NCBI GenBank assembly: GCA_024408015.1
Contig: JAKSVJ010000021.1
Span: 1-10,432 of the forward strand
Source: Clostridia bacterium
GTDB taxonomy: Bacteria; Bacillota; Clostridia; Oscillospirales; CAG-272
Length of the DNA: 10,432 bases
Direction: 5' to 3'
Made by a program: the position numbers and the translations under genes. Below the pieces are notes generated by a model. The model did not search any database, had not been told where the DNA came from, and saw only the letters and a list, made by a program, of their open reading frames with translations. This document shows positions 1 through 7,035 of this stretch, one piece after another (within the stretch, counting starts at the first letter, position 1; each line of letters opens with the position of its first letter).

Positions 1-43
1 ATTTTAGAGGCTTTTAAAACTTTTTTGAAAATCCTACAAAAAC

Positions 44-99
44 TTGACACTAACAATAATAAGTTTTAAATTGACTTTTTCCACAAAAAACTCTATAAT
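44..99 (+). promoter_or_regulatory. Promoter of the diguanylate cyclase gene
   Basis: A near-consensus sigma-A type promoter is present: TTGACT at 71-76, a 17-base spacer and TATAAT at 94-99. This predicts a start of transcription near 106 and a leader of about 45 bases. A second possible -35 (TTGACA, 44-49) has only a poor -10 partner (TAAATT, 67-72) and is much less convincing. The rest of 1-148 is AT-rich and I see no gene in it. Confidence 0.8.
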
Positions 100-142
100 G
101 TTAGAAATATCTATTATTTATTAACAAAAATTTAGTGTTCTT

Positions 143-147
143 AGGAG
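143..147 (+). promoter_or_regulatory. Ribosome binding site that favours a TTG start
   Basis: AGGAG at 143-147 lies only one base before the ATG at 149, too close for normal initiation. It lies seven bases before an in-frame TTG at 155, which is ideal spacing. No other Shine-Dalgarno sequence is seen upstream. The site therefore argues that translation begins at TTG 155 and that the ATG is two codons too early. Confidence 0.6.
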
Positions 148-154
148 TATGACC

Positions 155-1858
155 TTGGCTAATTTACAATTTGACTCATTCACACTTGTTGTGAATAGTA
201 GCAATTATAAAATTGTATCATGTTCAAAAGAAGCAAAAAGAGCTTTTCCGAATTTGACAAATACTGACCCTTGCTATAAAATTTTCCATAATTTTTCTAG
301 ACCTTGTATAAGCTGTCCATTACATGAGGAAAATAAGACAATTGTACCAAAGGTTTTATCTAATGTTACAAACATTACATACGATGTTCGTTTTTCAAAC
401 ACTGATAATGAAAACGAGTATCTTGTAACTTGCTACAATAGTAATAACAGCAACGATGATGAATTTAAAGTATTTACTAAGTCAGAAATATTCAATAGAG
501 CTTCATACAACGGAGCTTACGCATATTTCGTTTTGGATCTTAACGAAGACATATTCGTTACAAGTTTCTATGAGGTAATTGACCTTGTTGAAAGTGAAAC
601 ATCTTTAGAGGGAATATATGGATTAAAAAAGCCTTACTCATTTTCAACATTCGCAAAATGGCGTTTGGATAAGCGTGTAGTATCAAACAAGTATGAGTTT
701 GAGAGAATGGTTAACTCAAAAGCATTAATTGAATTATACAACCGTGGCGAAACATACTATGAAATTCACTATGATTGCTATTCTTCAGGTGGTTATCCAG
801 CTCATCACCACATGTCATACAATCTAAGAAAAGACGATACAACTGGACACATAATGGCCTTGTGCATTATGCGTGATATAACAGCTAAACTTCGAAAGGA
901 AGCTGAATACGAGTTATTGACTCATATCAACAATAAGCTACTTGACAGATACTCTTCTGTATTCATTCTTGATACTGACACACAAGAATTTAGGGTAATC
1001 AAAGCTGATGAAATCACAGGTGATGCTTTTGGACTTAAAGTTAACAAAAAATATAACTTTAGCTCAACGTTCAATGAGTTCATTTCTGAATATGCTCATC
1101 ATGATGATATAAAAGAAGCTAGACTATTGGCAGACGTTGATAACATTCTTTCTCAACTTAAAAATCATCAAAATATAACAAAACTCATAAGAATCCGTGT
1201 CGGAAAAGAATATAGATTCTATGAATATATGCTTTCAAAATTAAATGATGAAGTTCATGCAAGACAGATTGTTATTTCAGTTTCAGACGTTCATGACTCA
1301 ATTTGTTATGAAAAAGAACAGCAAGTTAAATATGAGCAAGCTGTGCAATTAGCTCAAAACGATGTCATGACTGGAGTTAAAAACAGAACTGCATACGATA
1401 TGAAGATGCAAGAAATTGATCGTATCTTAGCTAATCATGAAAAAATCGAGTTTTGTGTTGTAATGTTTGATATAAACTTCTTAAAACAGACCAACGACGT
1501 TTATGGACACGACCATGGTGATAAACTCATCATTAAATCCGCTGAACTAATTTGTGATGTTTTTTCACATAGCCCTGTATATAGAATTGGTGGCGACGAA
1601 TTTGTAGCCATACTAACAGGAAAAGATTATAAAAACAGAGAAGATTTAGTATTCTCTTTCAAACAAAAAATAAAAGAATTGTCCAATGCTACCCTTACTG
1701 ATGGTGATAAAGTTTCAATCGCCTGTGGTAGTGCAACATATTATCCTTCTGTTGATAAATCATTCTCATCTGTAGCTACAAGAGCTGATATTGAAATGTA
1801 TGAGAACAAAAACACGATCAAAGAAGATGCTACACCTGAGTATTATGGTAGAGCTTAA
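155..1858 (+). CDS. PAS-type sensor diguanylate cyclase (GGDEF protein)
   Basis: The predicted role is synthesis of cyclic di-GMP from two GTP in response to a signal sensed by the N-terminal part. From the TTG start the protein has 567 residues (569 from the ATG at 149). The C-terminal cyclase domain (about 400-560) has an intact GGDEF active site (479-483), the upstream DINFLKQTND segment (439-448) and the usual closing YENKN helix. The position of the RxxD inhibitory site is FSHS (470-473), so product inhibition through that site is probably absent. The first 95 residues look PAS-like and carry Cys40, Cys51 and Cys54 (C-x10-C-x2-CP), a pattern seen in some PAS sensors. Residues about 105-245 and 250-385 look like two more PAS-like modules, judged by general pattern only. 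No membrane segment or signal peptide is visible, so it is cytoplasmic. No EAL or HD-GYP phosphodiesterase domain is attached. The gene is monocistronic. Confidence 0.9.
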   Translation: MANLQFDSFTLVVNSSNYKIVSCSKEAKRAFPNLTNTDPCYKIFHNFSRPCISCPLHEENKTIVPKVLSNVTNITYDVRFSNTDNENEYLVTCYNSNNSNDDEFKVFTKSEIFNRASYNGAYAYFVLDLNEDIFVTSFYEVIDLVESETSLEGIYGLKKPYSFSTFAKWRLDKRVVSNKYEFERMVNSKALIELYNRGETYYEIHYDCYSSGGYPAHHHMSYNLRKDDTTGHIMALCIMRDITAKLRKEAEYELLTHINNKLLDRYSSVFILDTDTQEFRVIKADEITGDAFGLKVNKKYNFSSTFNEFISEYAHHDDIKEARLLADVDNILSQLKNHQNITKLIRIRVGKEYRFYEYMLSKLNDEVHARQIVISVSDVHDSICYEKEQQVKYEQAVQLAQNDVMTGVKNRTAYDMKMQEIDRILANHEKIEFCVVMFDINFLKQTNDVYGHDHGDKLIIKSAELICDVFSHSPVYRIGGDEFVAILTGKDYKNREDLVFSFKQKIKELSNATLTDGDKVSIACGSATYYPSVDKSFSSVATRADIEMYENKNTIKEDATPEYYGRA

Positions 1859-1860
1859 TT

Positions 1861-1929
1861 AAAAAAACAAAAAAACATGGTAGAGTAAATCGTCTAAGTG
1901 ACGGTTAATCTCTACCATTTTTGTTTTTG
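1861..1929. terminator. Bidirectional terminator between convergent genes
   Basis: ATGGTAGAG (1877-1885) pairs perfectly with CTCTACCAT (1910-1918). A weaker inner stem also forms (CGTC with GACG, around loop TAAGT). The stem is preceded by an A-rich run (1861-1876) and followed by a T-rich run (1919-1929), so either strand gives a stem followed by U residues. It sits exactly between the diguanylate cyclase and hydrolase stops and should serve both. Confidence 0.9.
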
Positions 1930-3894
1930 TTAAGCTAAAACAATATCTTTCTCTATGATGATATCGCGGCTATTCTTACCAAGCATAAATGTAAGTTTGC
2001 CTTTGCAAGGTTCCCACTTATTTGTATTGATTGAAAAATACTGTAATCTATCCATTGGTATATCAACTGTAACCTTTTTAGATGAGTTCTTTTTTACAGC
2101 TACTCTAGCATATCCCTTAAGTTCTCTAATAGGTCTATCAGGCTCACAAGATAAAGGCCCAACATATATTTGTGGTATATCTATACCATCGACATCGGAT
2201 GTATTAGTTATTGTGAACGATACTTTGACCATGTCATTTTGAACTTTGACATCCATATTACTATAAGCAAATCTTGAATATGACAATCCATAGCCAAAAG
2301 GATACAGAACAGGATAGTTTGATGTCGTGTAGTATCTGTAACCAACAAGAAGGCCTTCATCATAGTCAAAGTTTTCAACATCACGATAAGCCTGCTCTGC
2401 CGGAACATCTTCAAGACAAGTTGGGAACGATTCTGTCAAATGGCCGCAAGGATTGAATTTTCCAGTTAACACGTCAACAACAGCTTCATTTTGATATTGT
2501 CCACCAAAACTTGCAAAAACAACTGCATCAACACAACCAATCCATGAACTCATGTCAACTGGGGCTCCTGCATATAAAACAACAATAACTTTCTTGCCTA
2601 GTCCTGATAAATGGCGTATTGCATCCTCTTCGGCACGACATAACTTTATAGTTTCACGATCTCCACTTTCAAATTCATTTTCATTTCCTACCGCAATCAC
2701 TACTGCATCTCTCGTTAATAGTTCTTCTCTACAAGTAACATCGGTGCCACACATCATACCCTGACCATTTGGCACATATCTTGTTGTCTCTTTGTAGATG
2801 CAATCAAAATTAGCATTTTGAAGAGCCACATCAAGAGTCATTGCTGGTTCCTTTAATGTAACTTTTGATGAACCATTACCAGCTTTATATCTTAGAACTG
2901 GTGCACCTGTAACGACAAGTCTCTCATTTGAAAGTGGCAATACATTGTTGTTTTTCAAGAGCACTATGCCATTTTGTGCTAGTTTGTATGCAAGATTCTT
3001 TCTTGATTTTATAGACATTGTTCTCTTGCGTAGTTTTGAAGCATCTTCACATTTATATATAAGGTTAAGCACATTGTTTGCTGCACTATCTAAAGCGTCA
3101 TCTGAAATTTCGCCTGCTTCATAACCTTCTTTTAATCTTTTATAGTCAATATCCTTGAAAGGCATAATGAGATCAAGTCCAGAATTCATTGTTCTTACTG
3201 CATCATGAACAGAATTCCAGTCGGAAACAACAGTACCGTCATATTTAAACTCTTCTCGCAAGAATTTATACAATTCTGTATGCTCTGACATCCAAGTACC
3301 ATTCACCTTATTGTATGAACACATAAGTGTCCAAGGATTAGACTCTTTGATAGCAATCTCAAATTGTTTTAAATATATTTCTCTAAGTGTTCTTTCATCA
3401 AGATTTGATGAACAATAATGACGTGCATACTCGATATTGTTTGCACAAAAGTGTTTTAAGCTTGTACCTATATGCTGATCTTGTGCACCTTTTATATATG
3501 CTGCCGCAAGATTACCGGACAATAAAGGATCCTCACTATAATATTCAAAGTTACGTCCACACAAAGGAGTTCTCTTGATGTTAACTGCTGGGCCTAGTAA
3601 GATATCAGCATTTACATCTATCATGTCATTTGCAATAGCTTTACCTAGTTCATAGGCAAAATCTTCACTCCATGCATGTGATAAAGCCTGTGCACAAGGA
3701 TAAGCTATACTAGGTAATATTGTCTCCCTACCTTGTTTATCTTCACTTACTACAAGTCTACGACCAATTGGTCCATCTACCATTTTTACATATCGAACTT
3801 TACCATCAAGTGTGTTAGTGCCCCAATGGTCACCGCCGATAACCAACTTCAATTTTTCTTCAATTGTCAAATCTTTAGCAGTTAATCTTGGCAT
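1930..3894 (-). CDS. Glycoside hydrolase family 3 (beta-glucosidase-like)
   Basis: This is a 654-residue family 3 glycosidase that should release a terminal beta-linked sugar from oligosaccharides or glycosides by a retaining mechanism. The N-terminal barrel (about 10-285) has the conserved K147-H148 pair and the nucleophile motif VVSDW with Asp225. The C-terminal alpha/beta domain (about 305-500) includes EFESGDR (407-413), the segment that supplies the acid/base glutamate in relatives, and a NPCGHLTESFP motif (481-491). A fibronectin III-like domain closes the protein (about 545-650, with RPIRELKGY at 588-595). There is no signal peptide, so it acts in the cytoplasm on imported sugars. No transporter or sugar regulator is visible beside it, so the substrate cannot be named; beta-glucosidase and beta-xylosidase are both possible. 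GGAGG lies 8 bases before the ATG. It lies 58 bases downstream of the decarboxylase-like gene, and I see no convincing promoter in that gap. Confidence 0.92.
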   Translation of the reverse strand: MPRLTAKDLTIEEKLKLVIGGDHWGTNTLDGKVRYVKMVDGPIGRRLVVSEDKQGRETILPSIAYPCAQALSHAWSEDFAYELGKAIANDMIDVNADILLGPAVNIKRTPLCGRNFEYYSEDPLLSGNLAAAYIKGAQDQHIGTSLKHFCANNIEYARHYCSSNLDERTLREIYLKQFEIAIKESNPWTLMCSYNKVNGTWMSEHTELYKFLREEFKYDGTVVSDWNSVHDAVRTMNSGLDLIMPFKDIDYKRLKEGYEAGEISDDALDSAANNVLNLIYKCEDASKLRKRTMSIKSRKNLAYKLAQNGIVLLKNNNVLPLSNERLVVTGAPVLRYKAGNGSSKVTLKEPAMTLDVALQNANFDCIYKETTRYVPNGQGMMCGTDVTCREELLTRDAVVIAVGNENEFESGDRETIKLCRAEEDAIRHLSGLGKKVIVVLYAGAPVDMSSWIGCVDAVVFASFGGQYQNEAVVDVLTGKFNPCGHLTESFPTCLEDVPAEQAYRDVENFDYDEGLLVGYRYYTTSNYPVLYPFGYGLSYSRFAYSNMDVKVQNDMVKVSFTITNTSDVDGIDIPQIYVGPLSCEPDRPIRELKGYARVAVKKNSSKKVTVDIPMDRLQYFSINTNKWEPCKGKLTFMLGKNSRDIIIEKDIVLA

Positions 3895-3913
3895 AACTAT
3901 TCCTCCAATTAAT

Positions 3914-3955
3914 TAAGAAAATTAGGGAACCTAATTATTGCTCTTGGGTCCCCTA
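3914..3955 (-). terminator. Probable terminator after the decarboxylase-like gene
   Basis: On the minus strand, TAGGGGACCC (3955-3946) can pair with GGTTCCCTA (3931-3923) with one internal mismatch. A T-rich stretch ATTTTCTT follows (to about 3914). The stem begins at the stop codon of the decarboxylase-like gene. The U-tract is interrupted, so termination may be partial and the hydrolase gene downstream may receive read-through. Confidence 0.5.
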
Positions 3956-4513
3956 TTTTACTACAGTACATTCTTTAATATCATAATATTTCAAAGCACA
4001 AATAGCCTCTTCGTTAATTATCTCTCCGCAAACCACAAAAGGTACTGCGGGAGGACAAGAAACCGTTGTTTCAGCTAGTACTTTTCCCAAACACTCTGAT
4101 AAACTTAATGTAATTTTATTAGACATACAAGCTTCTCTTACAGACATTGCTTTTTTGCAAATGTTAGTTTTGGGAGCTTTTTCTTTGATTTCTTCTTTTC
4201 TATTGATTTTTGAGAGTGCTTCAACTACTGCTTGGATTTCTTCATCGCTGCTATAAGGAGACAGCATCAAAACCAAGTAGTCATTGTCCACAAACTCACA
4301 ATAAATATTTTCTTCTTTGAGTATGCTTGCTATTTCATTACCCAAATAACCATATTTTTTAGAATCAATTGTTATTTTTGTAAACTCATCGCCAATTAGA
4401 GTATACCCTATCTTTGCCAATGAATTCTTTATTTCAAACATCTTGTTCTCTAATGCTTTTAACTTTGACTTATATTCGTCAATTGTCGAATTTGTTGCAT
4501 CTATAGATTTCAT
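3953..4513 (-). CDS. C-terminal piece of the decarboxylase-like protein
   Basis: This 186-residue frame continues the same reading frame after the TAA. Its ATG (4513-4511) comes six bases after the stop codon and corresponds to the Met of the family's STSPSYLxM motif, so it is an internal codon of the ancestral gene. It contains a long helix (about 10-35) and the C-terminal domain motif CPPAVPFVVCGE (153-164), matching the YPPGIPxxxPGE type of the Orn/Lys/Arg decarboxylase C-terminal domain. No Shine-Dalgarno precedes the ATG. Synthesis would need termination-reinitiation at the nearby stop, which is possible but unproven. Confidence 0.5.
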   Translation of the reverse strand: MKSIDATNSTIDEYKSKLKALENKMFEIKNSLAKIGYTLIGDEFTKITIDSKKYGYLGNEIASILKEENIYCEFVDNDYLVLMLSPYSSDEEIQAVVEALSKINRKEEIKEKAPKTNICKKAMSVREACMSNKITLSLSECLGKVLAETTVSCPPAVPFVVCGEIINEEAICALKYYDIKECTVVK

Positions 4514-4519
4514 TATTAA

Positions 4520-5281
4520 TTACTTAGGGCTTGTTGATTCGAATCGTCCCATTGCTTCTTTTATGGTTCTTTTTGATATTTTCATATCAGCTGAAACATG
4601 CAAATACGCACCACCAGTGATAACATTCATTGTTTTATGTGCACTATCACAACATATATTAGCACCTAAATCCATTGGATGAATTGACTTATCCAAAAAC
4701 TTCAAATAGGCACCGTGAGCATTATCAACTAATAGTAATACTCCATGCTTTTTGCATACAATAGATATCGATTTGACATCAACAATATTTCCTAAATAGT
4801 CTGGGGTCGTGATATATACGGCAACAGGCTTTGTGTGCATGGAACTTAACTTGTCATCAATATCTTGACTTGAAATCTTACCGGAGTAATAGACATCATC
4901 ATCTTTTGGATAAATCCATTCTATATCAAAATCCAGCAATGCTGCAGCACTAATAAATGTTTTATGTGCATTCCTTCCTGCTAACACTACAGGTCTTGTT
5001 GATGTTTTTCGCGACGTCATAGCAATATATAACATCGATCTTATGCACAAAGACGAACCCTCTGTAGAATAGTAGGTATCACAACCAAATATTGACGAAG
5101 CATTATTTTCGCTTTCCTCAATTATGCCATTTGGACAATAAAGATTGTCAGCACCATCAATCTCAGTTAAGTCGAAAGGTTCATAACCGAGAAGGCTTTT
5201 TCCTTTGTGCCCAGGCATATGCATTCTAATGCTCTTTTGGTCGTTATATTTTCTAACAAAGTCAACAATCGGAGTTGTCAT
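4520..5281 (-). CDS. N-terminal piece of the decarboxylase-like protein (PLP domain)
   Basis: This 253-residue reading frame holds the PLP-binding domain. It has the N-terminal HMPGHKG motif (21-27), STEGSS (72-77), GRNAHK (102-107), VDNAHG (185-190, with the PLP-ring Asp186 and His189) and SAHK (213-216), whose Lys216 would form the Schiff base with PLP. It stops at FESTSPK, just before the smaller C-terminal region. The ATG lies inside the 3' end of scfB in another frame. Only a weak GAAGAAG precedes it, so translation is probably coupled to scfB. On its own the piece lacks the C-terminal domain and is probably not a working decarboxylase. The true substrate (arginine, lysine, ornithine) cannot be told from sequence. 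Confidence 0.7.
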   Translation of the reverse strand: MTTPIVDFVRKYNDQKSIRMHMPGHKGKSLLGYEPFDLTEIDGADNLYCPNGIIEESENNASSIFGCDTYYSTEGSSLCIRSMLYIAMTSRKTSTRPVVLAGRNAHKTFISAAALLDFDIEWIYPKDDDVYYSGKISSQDIDDKLSSMHTKPVAVYITTPDYLGNIVDVKSISIVCKKHGVLLLVDNAHGAYLKFLDKSIHPMDLGANICCDSAHKTMNVITGGAYLHVSADMKISKRTIKEAMGRFESTSPK

Positions 5282-6653
5282 CGTCTTCTTCGGAAATTGC
5301 TACCATTATAGCGCATTCCATTCTCTTTCTAAATAACTCGCATCCGTATTTATATACACCCTTAACATCGCCAGTTGCATGATATGCATTAGCTGCACAT
5401 CCGCCAGAACAATATAGTTTTGCCCAACAATCTTTACAATCTGGACGAGCATAAACGTTACAAGATGCGAACTCATTTTGAATTGGTTTATTTGTTACAC
5501 CATTCCAAATATCACCGAGTTTATATTTCAAATCACCAACAAACTGGTGACATGGATACAAATCACCCCAAGGAGTAACTGCCATATACTCTGTTCCTGA
5601 ACCACATCCAGAGATTCTCTTATATATACAAGGGCCACCTGTTAAATCTATCATGTAGTGATAGAAAGTAAATGGTCTTCCCTCTCTTCTGCGCTCTATC
5701 ATAAGAGTTGCAAGATCTTCATATTGTTTGAGAACGATTGGCAAGTCTTCTTTTGTCAATGCTGATGGATCATTCTCTGCACATACTACAGGTTCCATAC
5801 TCAATTCATTAAAACCAAGATCAAGCATTGTCTTGATGTCTGTCAAAAAGTCTGGATTAGCATGAGTGAATGTACCTCTCATGTAATAGTTTTTGCCTTC
5901 TCTTGCTTCTACTAACTTTTGGAATTTAGGAACAATTCTATCATAGCTACCATTGCCAGCATAATCGACACGGAATCTATCATGAATTTCTTTACGTCCA
6001 TCAAGGCTCAAAACAACGTTGCTACATTCTTTATTTGCAAAATCGATTACATCATCATCGATGAGCATGCCGTTTGTTGTAAGAGTAAATCTAAAGTTTT
6101 TGCCTGCATCTTTTTCAATACTTCTGGCGTACTTTACAAGGTCCTTTACAACATCAAAGTTCATCAATGGTTCTCCACCGAAAAAGTCGACTTCAAGGTT
6201 TCTTCTAGTACCAGAATTAGCAACAAGAAAATCGAGAGCTTGTTTTCCGACTTCAAAGCTCATAAGAGCTCTATCACCATGGTATTTGCCTTGGCTTGCA
6301 AAACAATATGAACAATTAAGGTTACAAGTATGAGCTATATGAAGACATAAAGCCTTAACTACTCCTGATGTTCTTTCCTTGAGTTCACCTGCCATAGGTT
6401 CAAAAGTATCCGGTGTGAATAACTGACCATCATCCTTAAGTTCCTGGATTTGATCATAGCATTCTTCAACTTCTTCTTTTGTAACACCTTCTACGCCTTT
6501 GTACTTTTCAAGCATATCAGACACTATTTTCTCTTTAGAAGCTCTTTCAAAAGATTCGATAATATCATAAGCTACTTCATCAACTACATGTACTGCGCCA
6601 GAGTTAACGTCAAGAACTATATTATATCCATTTAATTTATATTGATGTACCAT
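5262..6653 (-). CDS. scfB: SCIFF peptide maturase, radical SAM/SPASM
   Basis: This cytoplasmic iron-sulfur enzyme is predicted to use S-adenosylmethionine radical chemistry to form cysteine thioether links in the SCIFF peptide encoded just upstream, as the CteB family does. The 463-residue protein starts with a PqqD-like peptide-binding region (about 1-85). It then has the radical SAM motif CNLNCSYC (110-117; Cys110, Cys114, Cys117), DFFGGEP (156-162), and a SPASM region with Cys350, Cys368, Cys398, Cys406, Cys409, Cys415, Cys419 and Cys438 for two auxiliary clusters. I place the start at 6653 because MVHQYKLNGYNIVLDVNSGA is the normal family N-terminus and GAGGG lies 4 bases upstream. An in-frame ATG at 6692 would only translate the intergenic hairpin. 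The 3' end overlaps the decarboxylase-like gene by 20 bases and encodes an acidic EEDDDNSDC tail. Confidence 0.95.
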   Translation of the reverse strand: MVHQYKLNGYNIVLDVNSGAVHVVDEVAYDIIESFERASKEKIVSDMLEKYKGVEGVTKEEVEECYDQIQELKDDGQLFTPDTFEPMAGELKERTSGVVKALCLHIAHTCNLNCSYCFASQGKYHGDRALMSFEVGKQALDFLVANSGTRRNLEVDFFGGEPLMNFDVVKDLVKYARSIEKDAGKNFRFTLTTNGMLIDDDVIDFANKECSNVVLSLDGRKEIHDRFRVDYAGNGSYDRIVPKFQKLVEAREGKNYYMRGTFTHANPDFLTDIKTMLDLGFNELSMEPVVCAENDPSALTKEDLPIVLKQYEDLATLMIERRREGRPFTFYHYMIDLTGGPCIYKRISGCGSGTEYMAVTPWGDLYPCHQFVGDLKYKLGDIWNGVTNKPIQNEFASCNVYARPDCKDCWAKLYCSGGCAANAYHATGDVKGVYKYGCELFRKRMECAIMVAISEEDDDNSDC

Positions 6654-6657
6654 TTTA

Positions 6658-6662
6658 CCCTC
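6658..6662 (-). promoter_or_regulatory. Ribosome binding site that sets the scfB start
   Basis: GAGGG on the minus strand (6662-6658) lies 4 bases before the ATG at 6653, a slightly short spacing. It supports the 463-residue form of the maturase over the longer frame from 6692, which has no comparable site. Confidence 0.6.
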
Positions 6663-6665
6663 ATT

Positions 6666-6693
6666 AAAAATGCCGCCAAAAATTGGCGGCATT
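6666..6693 (-). terminator. Hairpin between scfA and scfB, possible attenuator
   Basis: AATGCCGCCAA (6669-6679) and TTGGCGGCATT (6683-6693) form a perfect 11-bp stem around a 3-base loop. On the minus strand the stem ends in a five-T run (6670-6666), partly inside the stem. It lies between the SCIFF stop and the maturase ribosome binding site. It could terminate part of the transcripts or protect the 3' end of the short scfA message, so that more precursor than enzyme is made. Confidence 0.75.
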
Positions 6694-6704
6694 CAAAGCT
6701 TGAA

Positions 6705-6863
6705 TTATTTTGTGTTTTTCTGTGCTTTGTTTTCGCATTTCTGGTTAGCAATGCCACAGCTTGTTTTGCAAGCAGACTGACATGATGTCTGGCATTCGCC
6801 GCATCCGCCTTTTTTAGCACTTTCACAGAGGTTGCGAGTCTTGATTGTACGAATATGTTTCAT
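6705..6863 (-). CDS. scfA: SCIFF ranthipeptide precursor
   Basis: This is a 52-residue ribosomally made peptide of the 'six cysteines in forty-five residues' family, the substrate of the scfB product. The N-terminal MKHIRTIKT is the conserved leader. The core begins with GGCGECQTSCQSACKTSC, followed by a further Cys43. The six family cysteines are Cys21, Cys24, Cys28, Cys32, Cys36 and Cys43. A seventh, Cys13, sits in the leader. The start at 6863 is chosen because GGAGG (6875-6871) lies 7 bases upstream and the family always starts with MKH; the open frame reaches back to an ATG at 6896 without a matching site. In relatives the enzyme joins Cys sulfur to a neighbouring residue; the biological role is still unclear, with signalling roles suggested in some clostridia. 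No protease or exporter gene lies in view. Confidence 0.95.
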   Translation of the reverse strand: MKHIRTIKTRNLCESAKKGGCGECQTSCQSACKTSCGIANQKCENKAQKNTK

Positions 6864-6870
6864 AGTATTC

Positions 6871-6875
6871 CCTCC
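6871..6875 (-). promoter_or_regulatory. Ribosome binding site that sets the scfA start
   Basis: GGAGG on the minus strand (6875-6871) is 7 bases from the ATG at 6863. It decides the start of the peptide in favour of MKHIRT over the upstream in-frame ATG at 6896. That ATG also lies almost at the predicted transcription start and so could hardly be used. Confidence 0.85.
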
Positions 6876-6896
6876 AAGGCATATTTCATTAGTCAT

Positions 6897-6925
6897 ATAA
6901 TATCACTATAGCATTTAAAAGTCAA
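6897..6925 (-). promoter_or_regulatory. Promoter of the scfA-scfB operon
   Basis: Reading the minus strand, TTGACT (6925-6920), a 17-base spacer and TATTAT (6902-6897) form a strong promoter. Transcription should start near 6890, giving a leader of about 27 bases. I see no inverted repeat over it. Between this promoter and the divergent cysK promoter (6926-7010) the DNA is very AT-rich and holds no gene. Confidence 0.8.
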
Positions 6926-7010
6926 CAATTTCATTAGAGATTTAAAAACAAGTTGGAACAAAAAAACTCTCAAAAATTTGCTTTTTAAAAATATTTTTAG
7001 AAAATAAACA

Positions 7011-7035
7011 AATTCCTATTGACTTAATAGGAATT
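7011..7035 (+). promoter_or_regulatory. Palindromic operator-like site over the cysK -35 box
   Basis: AATTCCTATT (7011-7020) and AATAGGAATT (7026-7035) are perfect 10-bp inverted repeats separated by 5 bases, and they cover the -35 hexamer. The position fits a repressor that blocks polymerase. The ATTCCTA/TAGGAAT half-sites resemble, from memory, sites of Rrf2-family regulators such as CymR that control cysteine genes in Firmicutes. The identity of the regulator is inference. Confidence 0.7.

Larger units (their letters stand above)
3953..5281 (-). pseudogene. Orn/Lys/Arg decarboxylase-like gene cut by one in-frame TAA
   Basis: The span is 443 codons in one unbroken frame, apart from a TAA at 4522-4520. 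Relatives of the PLP-dependent Orn/Lys/Arg decarboxylase family (fold type I, as in arginine or lysine decarboxylases of Firmicutes) typically read STSPSYLxM at this point. Here the frame reads STSPK, stop, then LIM. One base change from a tyrosine codon (TAT or TAC) to TAA explains this exactly. Bypassing the stop would give a 442-residue protein of normal length for the short Gram-positive forms. Both flanking halves look otherwise intact, so the lesion would be very recent, or it is a sequencing error, or the gene is expressed as two pieces. TAA is not a known selenocysteine or pyrrolysine codon. The gene start overlaps scfB by 20 bases. Confidence 0.75.

Noticed and set aside
4520..4522. 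Programmed recoding of the stop (selenocysteine or pyrrolysine)
   Set aside because: The codon is TAA; those systems use TGA and TAG. A nonsense mutation of tyrosine is simpler.
5919..6333. Plus-strand frames of 104-130 codons inside scfB
   Set aside because: They lie antisense to a well-conserved radical SAM gene and their translations look random.
6654..6692. A 13-residue N-terminal extension of the maturase starting at 6692
   Set aside because: It would be encoded by the intergenic hairpin and has no ribosome binding site; the family starts at MVHQYKLNG (6653).
6632..6826. A 64-codon minus-strand frame overlapping scfA in another phase
   Set aside because: It is an alternative reading of the SCIFF gene and the hairpin, with no family resemblance and no ribosome binding site.
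6864..6896. An 11-residue N-terminal extension of the SCIFF peptide starting at 6896
   Set aside because: That ATG lies almost at the predicted transcription start; GGAGG at 6875-6871 serves the ATG at 6863, and the conserved leader starts there.
6926..7010. A riboswitch, T-box or small RNA in the scfA-cysK gap
   Set aside because: The stretch is only AT-rich sequence with short A/T palindromes; both predicted leaders are under 30 bases.
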